From DASXHZ01 sp036488085 (GTDB lineage Bacteria > Acidobacteriota > Thermoanaerobaculia > Gp7-AA8): a stretch of DNA of 49,837 nucleotides. Both the position numbers and the translations under genes were made by a program. Where the stretch lies: positions 1 to 49,837 of the forward strand of contig DASXHZ010000055.1 of assembly GCA_036488085.1 (NCBI GenBank), read 5' to 3'. Of this stretch, positions 27,604-35,263 are shown in pieces. Below the pieces are notes generated by a model. It was not told where the DNA came from and did no database searches. It saw nothing but the letters and a program-made list of their open reading frames with translations. Positions within the stretch are counted from its first letter, which is position 1. Each line of letters starts with the position of its first letter.

Positions 27604-28806
27604 ATGATCATCAAAATCGCGTTTCGCAACATCCTCCGCAACCGCCGCCGCTCGGCGATCACGTTGCTCGTCATCGTCTTCGGCTCCGTCGGCCTCATTC
27701 TCTTCGGCGGTTACAAGGCGCACACGTTCTTCGCCCTCCGCGAGAGCACGATCCGCACACGCCTCGGCCACCTGCAGATCTACGCAAAGGGATACTCGAC
27801 GTCCGAGTCGCAGAAGCCGCTCGCCTATGCCCTCGACGACGTCGACGGCCTTCGCCGCGCGGTCGAGCGCGACCCGCGCGTGAAGATGACCGCGGCCCAG
27901 GTCACACTCATGGGGCTCGTCAGCAACGGCGAGAAGTCGGAGACGTTCATCGCCACCGCGGTCGAGCCGGACAAAGACCGCGTCATGCAGAGCCAGCGCA
28001 TCATCGCCGGCTCTCCGCTCACGAACAAGGAGCCGGACGCCGCGCTCCTCGGCGCCGGCCTCGCGAAGTCGATGCACGTCAAACCGGGCGAGTACGTCAC
28101 GCTGATGACGACGACCGTCACCGGCTCGCTCAACGCCATGGACGTCCGCGTCGCCGGCGTCTTCACCATCGGTGTGAAGGAGTTTGACGACCGCGCGATC
28201 AAGATGCCGATCGCCGGCGCGCAGATGCTCTTGCAGACGAAGAAAGTCGAGAAGCTGCTCGTCTTTCTCAACAACACCGACGATACGGCCGCGGTGCGCG
28301 CGAGCCTCTCGAAGTCGCTGCACGGCGTCGAATTCAAGGACTGGTCGGAGCTCGCGACGTTCTACCACCAGGTCGTCGCGCTCTATAACGGCATCTTCGG
28401 CTTCCTCGGCGTGATCGTCTTCGCGATCGTGATCTTCAGCGTCGCGAACACGATCATGATGTCGGTCTTCGAGCGGACACGCGAGATCGGGACGCTGATG
28501 GCCATCGGCACCACGCGCGCGCGCCTCTGGCGGATGTTCCTCGCCGAGGGCTTCTCGATCGGATTGATCGGATGCGTCCTCGGCCTCGCCTTCGGCGTGC
28601 TCCTGGCGTTCGCGATCAATCACGGCAACGTCATGCTCCCGCCGCCGCCGGGATACACGGCCGGGTACCGGCTGCAGATCCTGATGTCGGCGTCTGTCCT
28701 CGTGCCCGCCGCGCTCATCGCCATCGTCACGGCGACGCTCTCGTCGATCGCGCCGGCGTTCCGCGCGTCGCGGCTGAAGATCGTCGATGCGCTAGGTCAT
28801 ATCTGA
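27604..28806 (+). CDS. ABC permease, FtsX/MacB/LolE-like
   Basis: A 400-aa permease with one helix near the N-terminus (about 17-36), a large periplasmic domain (about 37-265) and three C-terminal helices (about 270-385), the layout of MacB/LolCE permeases. N-terminal IAFRNILRNRRRSAIT and C-terminal FERTREIGTLMAIGTTR are family signatures. With LolD-like ATPases such permeases extract lipids or lipoproteins from the inner membrane or drive efflux. AAGGAG precedes the ATG. The next genes encode a periplasmic carrier and a barrel, which favours envelope transport over drug efflux. Confidence 0.92.
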   Translation: MIIKIAFRNILRNRRRSAITLLVIVFGSVGLILFGGYKAHTFFALRESTIRTRLGHLQIYAKGYSTSESQKPLAYALDDVDGLRRAVERDPRVKMTAAQVTLMGLVSNGEKSETFIATAVEPDKDRVMQSQRIIAGSPLTNKEPDAALLGAGLAKSMHVKPGEYVTLMTTTVTGSLNAMDVRVAGVFTIGVKEFDDRAIKMPIAGAQMLLQTKKVEKLLVFLNNTDDTAAVRASLSKSLHGVEFKDWSELATFYHQVVALYNGIFGFLGVIVFAIVIFSVANTIMMSVFERTREIGTLMAIGTTRARLWRMFLAEGFSIGLIGCVLGLAFGVLLAFAINHGNVMLPPPPGYTAGYRLQILMSASVLVPAALIAIVTATLSSIAPAFRASRLKIVDALGHI

Positions 28807-28816
28807 GGTGAATGCG

Positions 28817-29521
28817 ATGAAACGATTGCTCATTCTTCTGATTCTCGCGATTCCGGTATACGCCGAGGATCCCGCCGCGATCCTCGCGCACGTCGACGCC
28901 TACCGGAACCCGCTGACCAGTTTCTCGATCGACGTCGACGTCACCAGCATCGCCGCTGACGGCACGCGCGAAGCCGCCAAGTACCGCGTCCTCGGGCGCG
29001 GCAGCGACAAGAGCATCGTCGAGTTCGTCGCGCCGGCGACGGACAAGGGCAAGTTCCTCCTGATGCTGCGCGACGCGATGTGGATCTACATGCCCTCCGC
29101 CTCGCGGCCGATCCGCATCTCGCCGCTCCAGCGGCTGATGGGACAGGCGTCGAATGGCGACGTCGCGCGGACGAACTTCACGATCGACTACAACCCCTCC
29201 GGCATCGCGGAGGACGGCGACGCCTGGGTGCTGGAGCTGACCGCGAAGGACCCAGCCGTCGCGTACAACCGCGTGCGGCTTTGGGTCGACAAGAAGACGA
29301 ATGAGCCGCGCCGCGCCGACTTCTACGTCGTCAGCGGAAAGCTGATCAAGCGCGCCACCTACACCGAGTACGGCCAGATGAACGGCCGCCGCGCCGTCAC
29401 CACCATCGAGATCGACGACCTCCTGAAACCCGGCAACCGCACGATCATGCGTTACGCCAACCTCGCCTCCCGCGATAACCCGGAAAAGATGTTCACGAAA
29501 GACGCGCTCGGGAAATGGTGA
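28817..29521 (+). CDS. LolA-like outer-membrane lipoprotein-sorting protein
   Basis: A periplasmic carrier of about 234 aa. After a signal peptide (MKRLLILLILAIPVYA) it shows the half-barrel pattern of LolA-like proteins: ILAHVDAYRNPLTSFSIDVDV, then FLLMLRDAMWIYMPSASRPIRIS. Family members bind acyl chains and ferry lipids or lipoproteins across the periplasm. I chose the ATG at 28817 because GAGGTG stands six bases before it; a GTG at 28808 lies inside that Shine-Dalgarno. It follows the permease gene at once. Cargo unknown. Confidence 0.85.
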   Translation: MKRLLILLILAIPVYAEDPAAILAHVDAYRNPLTSFSIDVDVTSIAADGTREAAKYRVLGRGSDKSIVEFVAPATDKGKFLLMLRDAMWIYMPSASRPIRISPLQRLMGQASNGDVARTNFTIDYNPSGIAEDGDAWVLELTAKDPAVAYNRVRLWVDKKTNEPRRADFYVVSGKLIKRATYTEYGQMNGRRAVTTIEIDDLLKPGNRTIMRYANLASRDNPEKMFTKDALGKW

Positions 29522-29544
29522 TTCCGCGCTCGGGGCACGCCCGT

Positions 29545-29709
29545 CAACACGGTTATGGCGAGAGCCACGCCCCTCACCCGCCGCTTCGCGGCACCCTCTC
29601 CCGCAGGGAGAGGGAGATGTTGATGTGGTTGTCTTCCATCTCCCTCTCCCGGCGGGAGCGGGTGGCCGAAGGCCGGGTGAGGGGCGTGGCGCTCGCCATA
29701 ACCGCGTTG
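29545..29709. repeat. 165-bp inverted repeat at the 5' end of the barrel gene
   Basis: The left outer arm (from CAACACGGTTATGGCGAG at 29545) and the right outer arm (ending CTCGCCATAACCGCGTTG at 29709) are inverted copies over 36 bp with two mismatches. Inner arms carry the CCCTCTCCCG-CGGGAGAGGG motif common to many bacterial intergenic repeats. A loop of about 16 nt (near 29625-29640) closes the hairpin; weaker symmetry extends to about 29525 and 29725. No coding capacity of its own, but it enters the start of the barrel gene. Confidence 0.85.
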
Positions 29710-30768
29710 AGGGCCGTGGCTCTCGCGCTGAGCGCGTTCCTAGCAATCCCCACCCACGCCACCACCTTCCGTGTCTTCGGTTCGGCGGGCGCGGAGGCGG
29801 CGCTGACGCCGGCCAACACGGCGTCGCCGCTGAACCCGAACAACGTTGCGGCGATCGCGTACTCGACGAACACGGCGGATGCGACGGCATTCGTCGAGGC
29901 GATGCCGGACAGCCGGGCGTGGAAGATCCGGCTGAAGGCACGCGCCGATGCGTCCGATCGCGCCGCCGAGCACCTCGAAGCGGGCGAGGCGCTCGTGCAG
30001 CTCAACCTGAAACCGTGGCTCGATCTCACGGCAGGCCGCGTCATCGAGAAGTGGGGCACCGGCTACGCGTGGAACCCGACGTCGTTCATCGGCCCGAAGA
30101 AGAACCCCGCCGATCCGAACGACCGCCTGTCGGCGTACACCGGCCTCGAGATGGTCAAGGGCGACCTCTTCCTCCGCGGCACGAACGTCTCGCTCTACGC
30201 GCTCCAGCATGGCGCGTTCGCCGCGCGCGTCTACCGCCTCGTCGCCAATACCGACATCTCGCTCGTCCTGCACCACGATCGCAACGGGACGCAGCAAGGA
30301 ATCGCCGTCGCCCGCGTCTTCGGCGACGCGCTCGAGGCCCACGGCGAAGCCGCTCGCCGTAAGCTCCTCCTCGGCGCGCAGTACACGTTCACGAACAAGT
30401 TGAACGTCGTCGCGGAGCTCTACCGCTCAGGCGACGGCGCCACGGCGACCGAGATGCGCGCCGTCTGTCAGCTCGCCCAGCAAGGCGACGTGCTCGACGC
30501 GAACGCCCGATATGCCCCGCTCCAGATGGCGCGCAACTACGCCTTCCTCCGCGCCGACCTGCCGTTCGATGAGAACGACCTCGAGCTGATCACGATCACG
30601 AACCTCCGCGACCGATCGTCGATCGTTCGCGCAACCTACACCCGCAAGCTCACCTCCCGCGTCAACGCCTACCTCATCGAGACGGAGTTCGCCGGCAAAC
30701 GCGACAGCGAGTTCGCGCTGATCCAGATCGCGCGACAGACGACCTTCGGCCTCCGCGTTTACTTCTAG
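29686..30768 (+). CDS. Probable outer-membrane beta-barrel protein
   Basis: A 360-aa secreted protein with a signal peptide ending near IPTHA and a mature part of alternating strands, ending in the aromatic FGLRVYF typical of barrels inserted by BamA. The segment GRVIEKWGTGYAWNPTSF, followed by KKNPADPNDRLSAYTG, resembles barrels encoded beside LolA-like and RND/ABC lipid exporters. The frame is open back to 29515, but the first 57 residues translate the inverted repeat. GTG at 29686, with GAGGGGC just upstream, is the best start; a start inside AVALALSAFLA is possible. The repeat has thus taken over the initiation region. Confidence 0.7.
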   Translation: MALAITALRAVALALSAFLAIPTHATTFRVFGSAGAEAALTPANTASPLNPNNVAAIAYSTNTADATAFVEAMPDSRAWKIRLKARADASDRAAEHLEAGEALVQLNLKPWLDLTAGRVIEKWGTGYAWNPTSFIGPKKNPADPNDRLSAYTGLEMVKGDLFLRGTNVSLYALQHGAFAARVYRLVANTDISLVLHHDRNGTQQGIAVARVFGDALEAHGEAARRKLLLGAQYTFTNKLNVVAELYRSGDGATATEMRAVCQLAQQGDVLDANARYAPLQMARNYAFLRADLPFDENDLELITITNLRDRSSIVRATYTRKLTSRVNAYLIETEFAGKRDSEFALIQIARQTTFGLRVYF

Positions 30769-30771
30769 AAT
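30766..30771 (+). promoter_or_regulatory. -10-like hexamer for a leaderless kinase mRNA
   Basis: TAGAAT overlaps the stop codon of the barrel gene and ends exactly 7 nt before the ATG at 30779. The same TAGAAT-N7-ATG layout is found at 45883-45898. No good -35 was seen. It gives the kinase-regulator pair a possible promoter of its own inside the cluster. Confidence 0.5.
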
Positions 30772-30778
30772 GGCTTCG

Positions 30779-31867
30779 ATGGGCACTCGCCAGCTCACGC
30801 TGGTCGGCTATCTCACCTGGCTGATCATCGGCGTCCCGAGCATCCTCTGGGAAATCCAGCACCGGACGCTCTTCACCCCGCGCGCGGGCGTGTGGGCCGT
30901 CTGCTTCGTCCTCTTCATCATCACGTTCGCGATCGACACGCGGACGGAGAAGCACTGGAAGCCGCTCCTCTTCGTGCAGGCGATCATGGCGCTCGTCTGC
31001 GTCGCGATGCAGCCGCTCGGCGGGATGCAGCCGGTGCTTCTCGTCATCGTCGCCGGGCAGCTCAGCGGCTTCACGTGGCGCACCGCGATTCTCTTCGACA
31101 TCGCGCTGATGGCGGGACTCTACGCCGCCGTCTACCGCAACGACGACCGTATTCTGATCGTCACTTCGTACTTCGCGTTCACCCTCTTCGCAATGATCAC
31201 CATCCGCGTCGCCCACGACGAAGCGGAGGCGCGCAAGTCGCTCGCGGAGGCGAATGCGGAGCTGAAGGTCGCCACGGAGTTGCTCCAGATCAGCAGCCGA
31301 ACCGACGAGCGCCTCCGGATCGCCCGCGACCTGCACGACCTCCTCGGCCACCACCTCACCGCGCTCAGCCTCAACTTGGAAGTCGCCACCCACCTCACGA
31401 CCGGCGAGGCACACGAACAGATCGAGAAGAGCAAGTCCATCACGAAGCTTCTCCTCAGCGACGTCCGCGGCGTCGTCAGCGCCATGCGCCACGACGAAGT
31501 GGTCGACCTCGGCGCCGCGATCGAGTCGATCGGCGCGGCGGTCGCAACGCCGCAGCTTCACGTCGACGTCGACCGCGACCTCGCCATCACCAATGCCGCC
31601 GTCGCGCAGACAGCCCTTCGTGCGCTACAGGAGATCGTCACGAACTCCGTGCGCCACTCCGGCGCGCGCAATCTTTGGCTCCGGGTCACCCGTAGCGACG
31701 GTGCGCTCGCCATCGACGCGCGCGACGACGGCCGCGGCTGCGACCGCGTCACGTTCGGCAACGGTCTCCGCGGCATGCGCGAGCGCGTCGAAGCGGAGCG
31801 CGGCTCGCTCGAGGTCATCTCGGCACGCGGGAAAGGCTTCGAAGTACGAGTGATGCTGCCGGCATGA
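30779..31867 (+). CDS. Sensor histidine kinase, NarL/DesK type
   Basis: A 362-aa kinase. Five or six membrane helices fill residues 8-145, a short coiled linker follows, then the HisKA_3 dimerisation domain with the phosphorylated His186 in RDLHDLLGHHL, and a C-terminal HATPase domain with EIVTNSVRHS and DDGRGCD, then GNGLRGMRERV. The lack of a periplasmic sensor domain suggests it senses the membrane itself, as DesK does. I chose ATG 30779 over 30770 because TAGAAT ends 7 nt before it. The stop overlaps the regulator as ATGA. It follows the envelope transport genes. Confidence 0.92.
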   Translation: MGTRQLTLVGYLTWLIIGVPSILWEIQHRTLFTPRAGVWAVCFVLFIITFAIDTRTEKHWKPLLFVQAIMALVCVAMQPLGGMQPVLLVIVAGQLSGFTWRTAILFDIALMAGLYAAVYRNDDRILIVTSYFAFTLFAMITIRVAHDEAEARKSLAEANAELKVATELLQISSRTDERLRIARDLHDLLGHHLTALSLNLEVATHLTTGEAHEQIEKSKSITKLLLSDVRGVVSAMRHDEVVDLGAAIESIGAAVATPQLHVDVDRDLAITNAAVAQTALRALQEIVTNSVRHSGARNLWLRVTRSDGALAIDARDDGRGCDRVTFGNGLRGMRERVEAERGSLEVISARGKGFEVRVMLPA

Positions 31868-32505
31868 TCCGCGTCGCCCTCGTCGAAGACCAGACCATCG
31901 TCCGCCAGGGGCTGAAGAGCCTCCTCGCGCTCAACGACGACATGGAAGTCGCCGCGGAGGCGAGCGACGGCGAGGAAGCGATCGCGGTGATCGAACGCGA
32001 GAAGCCCGACGTCGTCCTCCTCGACCTCCGCATGCCGAAGAAGAGCGGCCTCGAGGTTCTTCAGGCGCTCCGCGAGCGCGGCACGATGCGCCCCACGCTG
32101 ATGCTCACCACCTTCGACGACGACACCATGCTCTTCGAGACGATCCGCGCCGGAGCCAAGGGGTGGATGTTGAAGGACGTCTCGCTCGAACGCCTCACCA
32201 GCGCGATCCGCACGCTCGCGAGCGGCGGTACGTGCATCGGACCGGTGATCACGGAGCGGATCATGCGCGCGCTGTCGGCCAGCAATGTCGCGTTCGAGTC
32301 GGCCGAGCTCCCCGAGCCGCTCACCGATCGCGAGAAGACCATCCTCCGCCTCCTCGCCGGCGGCTACTCAAACCGTGAGATCGGCGATCTGCTCAACATC
32401 AGCGACGGCACGGTCAAGAACCACATCTCGAGCGTCCTCGCCAAGCTCGGCGTCCGCGACCGCACCCGCGCGGTACTGAAAGCGATCGATCTGGGTTTCA
32501 TCTAG
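31864..32505 (+). CDS. Response regulator, NarL/LuxR family
   Basis: A 213-aa regulator. The receiver domain has D9 in the acidic pocket and the phospho-acceptor D54 in VVLLDLRMPKKSG, with the conserved T and K around LMLTTFDDD and GWMLKDV. The C-terminal LuxR helix-turn-helix is LTDREKTILRLLAGGYSNREIGDLL, then DGTVKNHISSVLAKLGV. Its start overlaps the kinase stop, so they form a cognate pair. The adjacent ABC/LolA/barrel genes are the most likely targets, by position. Confidence 0.95.
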   Translation: MIRVALVEDQTIVRQGLKSLLALNDDMEVAAEASDGEEAIAVIEREKPDVVLLDLRMPKKSGLEVLQALRERGTMRPTLMLTTFDDDTMLFETIRAGAKGWMLKDVSLERLTSAIRTLASGGTCIGPVITERIMRALSASNVAFESAELPEPLTDREKTILRLLAGGYSNREIGDLLNISDGTVKNHISSVLAKLGVRDRTRAVLKAIDLGFI

Positions 32506-32520
32506 TAACCTATAGATGTC

Positions 32521-33426
32521 TTGAACGACTTTTTCGCGCACGTTCGCAATAGCAAGAGCTATCGTTCCTTCCGGAGCGAGATGCGCGTGGAAGACATTCT
32601 CGGAAGGCTCGGATGGAGGACGCGGCACTCGCCTAACTACATCGACGTCCGCGAAGCGAAGGACCGCGAGATGGACGCGTTGGCGACCCGCTCTTGGCGG
32701 CGCGAGCGGAAGGGCCGGGCACACGTCGCGCACCTGAACCTCGTCATCGAGTGCAAAGGGATTCACAAAGAGACACTCCTTCTCGCGAAGATGGAGCGCG
32801 CCGCGGAGGCCGACCGTCTCTACCATCACTGGCTCGGCCTGGATGACGACGATCTGCGCAACGCAATCGGGGCCGTGGCACACGACGCCGGATTCGATGC
32901 GATCAAGGTGCTGCGTCGTTTCGAAGCGATGGCTTATCCGCAGGGACGGGCGGTGGTCTATCCGCTGCTGGTGAACGCACCGCGCGCACCGATCCGCGCC
33001 TCGGCAATCCGCGAGGCGGAACGCGACGAGGACGAGAGCCAGATTCGCAAAGCGATGCTACAGCTCCACTCGGCGGTACAAGGCACGGTCGCCACCATCC
33101 GGGACGAATCACTCGGTCAACTTCACGACGACCTGCGGCAGCGCGAGGACGTCGATCGCCTCGATTACGCGCTCGATCAGATTCAGTCGGCGGCCACCTC
33201 GGTCTATCTGTTTCACCCCATCGTGGTCGTCGACACAAAGCTGGTTACCGTCGACCATGAAGGCGAGCTCGCGATCGTTGAGTGGGGACGTATCGAGCGC
33301 GCACGGATCGCATCGTTCGAGCGGCGATGGCTCGACGTCGTGAGCAGCGAGCATTTCGAGAAGTACGCGGCGCAGCTCACCGCCTGGTACTCGCGCACCC
33401 TTGGCCGGATCGCCGAGCCGGTGTGA
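32521..33426 (+). CDS. PD-(D/E)XK nuclease-fold protein, unknown function
   Basis: A 301-aa protein. Residues 50-79 show the core of a restriction-endonuclease-like fold: E50-M-D52 (REMDALA), a strand HLNLVIE and E77-C-K79, matching the D...ExK pattern of Mrr-like nucleases. The rest is mostly helical with no domain I recognise. The start is uncertain: TTG 32521 opens the frame, with TATAGA just 4 nt upstream, while ATG 32581 has GGAG before it but would remove the first helix. The stop overlaps the trmJ start as GTGTGA. Its role (repair, defence or RNA) is open. Confidence 0.6.
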   Translation: MNDFFAHVRNSKSYRSFRSEMRVEDILGRLGWRTRHSPNYIDVREAKDREMDALATRSWRRERKGRAHVAHLNLVIECKGIHKETLLLAKMERAAEADRLYHHWLGLDDDDLRNAIGAVAHDAGFDAIKVLRRFEAMAYPQGRAVVYPLLVNAPRAPIRASAIREAERDEDESQIRKAMLQLHSAVQGTVATIRDESLGQLHDDLRQREDVDRLDYALDQIQSAATSVYLFHPIVVVDTKLVTVDHEGELAIVEWGRIERARIASFERRWLDVVSSEHFEKYAAQLTAWYSRTLGRIAEPV

Positions 33427-34142
33427 GAGTCCGCATCATTCTCGTCGAGCCGCACGAAGCGGGGAACGTCGGCGCGGCGGCGCGGGCGATGAAGAACTTC
33501 GGCTTCCGCGACCTCTGGATCGCGGGGACGCGGCCGCAGCGGCTGGACGACATCTCGGAGTGGTGGGCCAAGGGTGCCGTCGACGTCCTGCAGTCGGTGC
33601 GCCGCGTCGATACCCTCGCCGAGGCGCTCGCGGATGTGCATCTCTCCGTTGCGACGACAGCCGTGCGCGGACGGCACGTCTTCGAGCGGCTCACGCCGGT
33701 CGAGCTGGCGAGACTCGCGGAGGAGATGCTCGGCGAGGAACACACGCTCGGGATCGTCTTCGGCCGCGAAGAGTCCGGCCTCAGCGGCACCGAGATCGCG
33801 ATGTGCCAGCGGACGGCGTCGATCCCGACGGCGCCCGAATACGAGACGATGAACCTCGCGCAGAGCGTCGCCGTCTTCTGTTACGAGCTCGGGAAGGGTC
33901 TCAAGCCGAACGCGAAAGAGGCCGATCCGGCGGCGGGCCATCTCGTCGATGCACTCAACACACGCGCGCGTGCGCTCCTCGAGCGCATCAACTTTTTCGG
34001 CGAGAAGTCGCCTGAACGGATGTGCGCGGAGCTCCAGGCGCTCGCCGGACGAGCACATTTGTCAACCCGCGAAGCATCGATGTTGCTCTCGTTCGTGGCA
34101 CACGTCGAAAAAGCGCTTGCATCGCAGAGCCGCGAACCTTAA
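33423..34142 (+). CDS. trmJ: tRNA (cytidine/uridine-2'-O-) methyltransferase, TrmJ-like
   Basis: A 239-aa SPOUT-fold enzyme that 2'-O-methylates the tRNA anticodon loop (position 32). It opens with VRIILVEPHEAGNVGAAARAMKNFG, has the SAM-knot segments GIVFGREESGLSGTE and PTAPEYETMNLAQSVAVFCYEL, and a helical C-terminal tail as in TrmJ. The GTG at 33423 overlaps the stop of the preceding gene, so the two are coupled; a longer frame from 33282 only shadows that gene. The TrmJ-versus-other SpoU call rests on the N-terminal motif and tail. Confidence 0.9.
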   Translation: MRVRIILVEPHEAGNVGAAARAMKNFGFRDLWIAGTRPQRLDDISEWWAKGAVDVLQSVRRVDTLAEALADVHLSVATTAVRGRHVFERLTPVELARLAEEMLGEEHTLGIVFGREESGLSGTEIAMCQRTASIPTAPEYETMNLAQSVAVFCYELGKGLKPNAKEADPAAGHLVDALNTRARALLERINFFGEKSPERMCAELQALAGRAHLSTREASMLLSFVAHVEKALASQSREP

Positions 34143-34203
34143 ATTGCATCGACTTCGTTAGAAATCACCCCAAATTCATTGACGGAAAAAGGAGTCCACG
34201 CGA

Positions 34204-34500
34204 ATGGCAGCATCAGCTCCAATGAGCAAATCGAAGATCATCACCTACATCTCGGAAGAAGTAGAGGTGTCGAAGAAGCAGGCCGCGGCCATGCTCGAAG
34301 CCCTCATCACTCTCGCCCACAAGGAAGCCAAGAAGGGCTTCACGCTTCCCGGCCTCGGCAAGCTCGTGGTCGTGAACCGCAAGGCGCGCATGGGACGCAA
34401 CCCGGCCACCGGCGCGTCGATCAAGATCCCGGCCAAGAAGGTTCTCAAGTTCCGCATCGCCAAGAAGGCGAAGGACGCGATTCTGAACCTCGTGAAGTAA
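34204..34500 (+). CDS. HU-family nucleoid protein
   Basis: A 98-aa HU/IHF-type histone-like protein: MSKSKIITYISEEVEVSKKQAAAMLEAL dimer helices, the GFTLPGLGKLVVVNRKARMGRNPATG beta-arm base and proline-tip region, and a C-terminal AKKVLKFRIAKKAKDAI. It bends DNA and compacts the nucleoid. The N-terminus is about six residues longer than in E. coli HU. AAGGAG precedes the ATG by about 11 bases, so this gene uses a normal leader. A strong terminator follows the stop. Confidence 0.95.
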   Translation: MAASAPMSKSKIITYISEEVEVSKKQAAAMLEALITLAHKEAKKGFTLPGLGKLVVVNRKARMGRNPATGASIKIPAKKVLKFRIAKKAKDAILNLVK

Positions 34501-34528
34501 GCGACCGGGAGAGAGATCGCAATCGGAG

Positions 34529-34550
34529 GGGCGGCGCGAGCCGCCCTTTT
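34529..34550 (+). terminator. Intrinsic terminator after the HU gene
   Basis: GGGCGGC and GCCGCCC pair around a GCGA tetraloop and are followed at once by TTTT. It begins 28 nt after the HU stop and is the clearest intrinsic terminator in the window. Confidence 0.85.
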
Positions 34551-34556
34551 CGCTTG

Positions 34557-34640
34557 GTTACTCGTTACTCGTGATTCGTTACTCGGGGCTCGTTATCTGT
34601 CATCCGTTATCCGAGAAACGAATAACGAGTAACGAGTAAC
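34557..34640. repeat. Inverted array of twelve 7-bp units, clearest member
   Basis: Exactly 84 nt that read as twelve heptamers: GTTACTC, GTTACTC, GTGATTC, GTTACTC, GGGGCTC, GTTATCT, GTCATCC, GTTATCC, then the inverse units GAGAAAC, GAATAAC, GAGTAAC, GAGTAAC. The outer four on each side can form a stem of about 30 bp with two mismatches. It follows the HU terminator and precedes the convergent ABM gene. Same family as 10588, 15246 and 43987. Confidence 0.9.
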
Positions 34641-34654
34641 GGGCGCGACGGTGG

Positions 34655-35236
34655 CTAACGAGGAGTCATTCGAACGCTATCGAAGTTTTTCACCGTCTTG
34701 TCCGGATCGATCAGGAAGTCCTTATCGCGCGGCAGGTCGTGCGCCTTCTCGATGTCAGCGCCGGCGTACGCGTGGATCGCGTCGCGGGTCGGCCAGTAGG
34801 AGACGACGACGAACTCGGTCGTTCCATCGTGCAGCGGCTGGCGGAACATCTCTGCGCCGAGATTGCCTTTGATCGCCTTCAGCTTCTCGACACCGTCCTT
34901 TTCGAGATAGCGCTGGTACTCATCGGCGCGCGCATTCTTCACGCGCCCGCGCCACAGCCGCGCCACGACCGCCTGCTGCGGCGTCGCCTTCGCGGCCCGC
35001 TCGTTGATCGTGATGGCGATGTTGTTCGCGTACTCGCCGACCAGCGCCTTCGTCGGCCAGCCGCGCTTCGGGATCTGTTGCTGGATCCAGAGCCAGCTCA
35101 CGCGCGGATCGACCGAATCGGCCATCGGCAGGATCTGCGTGCAGTAATCCTTGTCGACCGCCGTCGTGCAACTGTGGCTCGGGTTCAGCGGCGCGCCGTG
35201 GAACGTGGCGAGGAGAAGCGAGATCGCTATGAACAT
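34655..35236 (-). CDS. Secreted protein with ABM (antibiotic biosynthesis monooxygenase-like) domain
   Basis: A 193-aa protein with a short signal peptide (MFIAISLLLATFHGA). Residues about 90-185 fit the ferredoxin-like ABM fold: AVVARLWRGRVKNARADEYQRYL, then GNLGAEMFRQPLHDGTTEFVVVSYW and the tail AHDLPRDKDFLID. ABM domains are found in small oxygenases and heme-degrading proteins; export of one is unusual. It starts 27 nt after fah on the same strand but has its own -10-like GATAAT 8 nt before the ATG, within an 18-bp palindrome (35228-35245). Function unknown. Confidence 0.75.
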   Translation of the reverse strand: MFIAISLLLATFHGAPLNPSHSCTTAVDKDYCTQILPMADSVDPRVSWLWIQQQIPKRGWPTKALVGEYANNIAITINERAAKATPQQAVVARLWRGRVKNARADEYQRYLEKDGVEKLKAIKGNLGAEMFRQPLHDGTTEFVVVSYWPTRDAIHAYAGADIEKAHDLPRDKDFLIDPDKTVKNFDSVRMTPR

Positions 35237-35250
35237 ATGTTCATATTATC
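35228..35250 (-). promoter_or_regulatory. Perfect 18-bp palindrome over a -10 hexamer and start codon
   Basis: TATGAACATATGTTCATA (35228-35245) is a perfect palindrome that contains the ATG of the ABM gene. GATAAT (35245-35250, minus strand) overlaps its edge and ends 8 nt before the ATG. A protein bound here would block both transcription and the start of a leaderless mRNA. Confidence 0.55.
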
Positions 35251-35263
35251 GGCGCTCATGACC

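Noticed and set aside
27220..28623. Minus-strand frame of 467 codons
   Set aside because: It is antisense to the ABC ATPase and permease genes and consists of Asp/Glu/Arg/Val runs.
29545..29709. Insertion sequence
   Set aside because: No transposase frame and no target-site duplication was seen; it is a hairpin repeat or at most a MITE.
34655..35236. ABM protein as the missing maleylacetoacetate isomerase
   Set aside because: It is exported and has an ABM fold, so a cytoplasmic isomerase role is unlikely.
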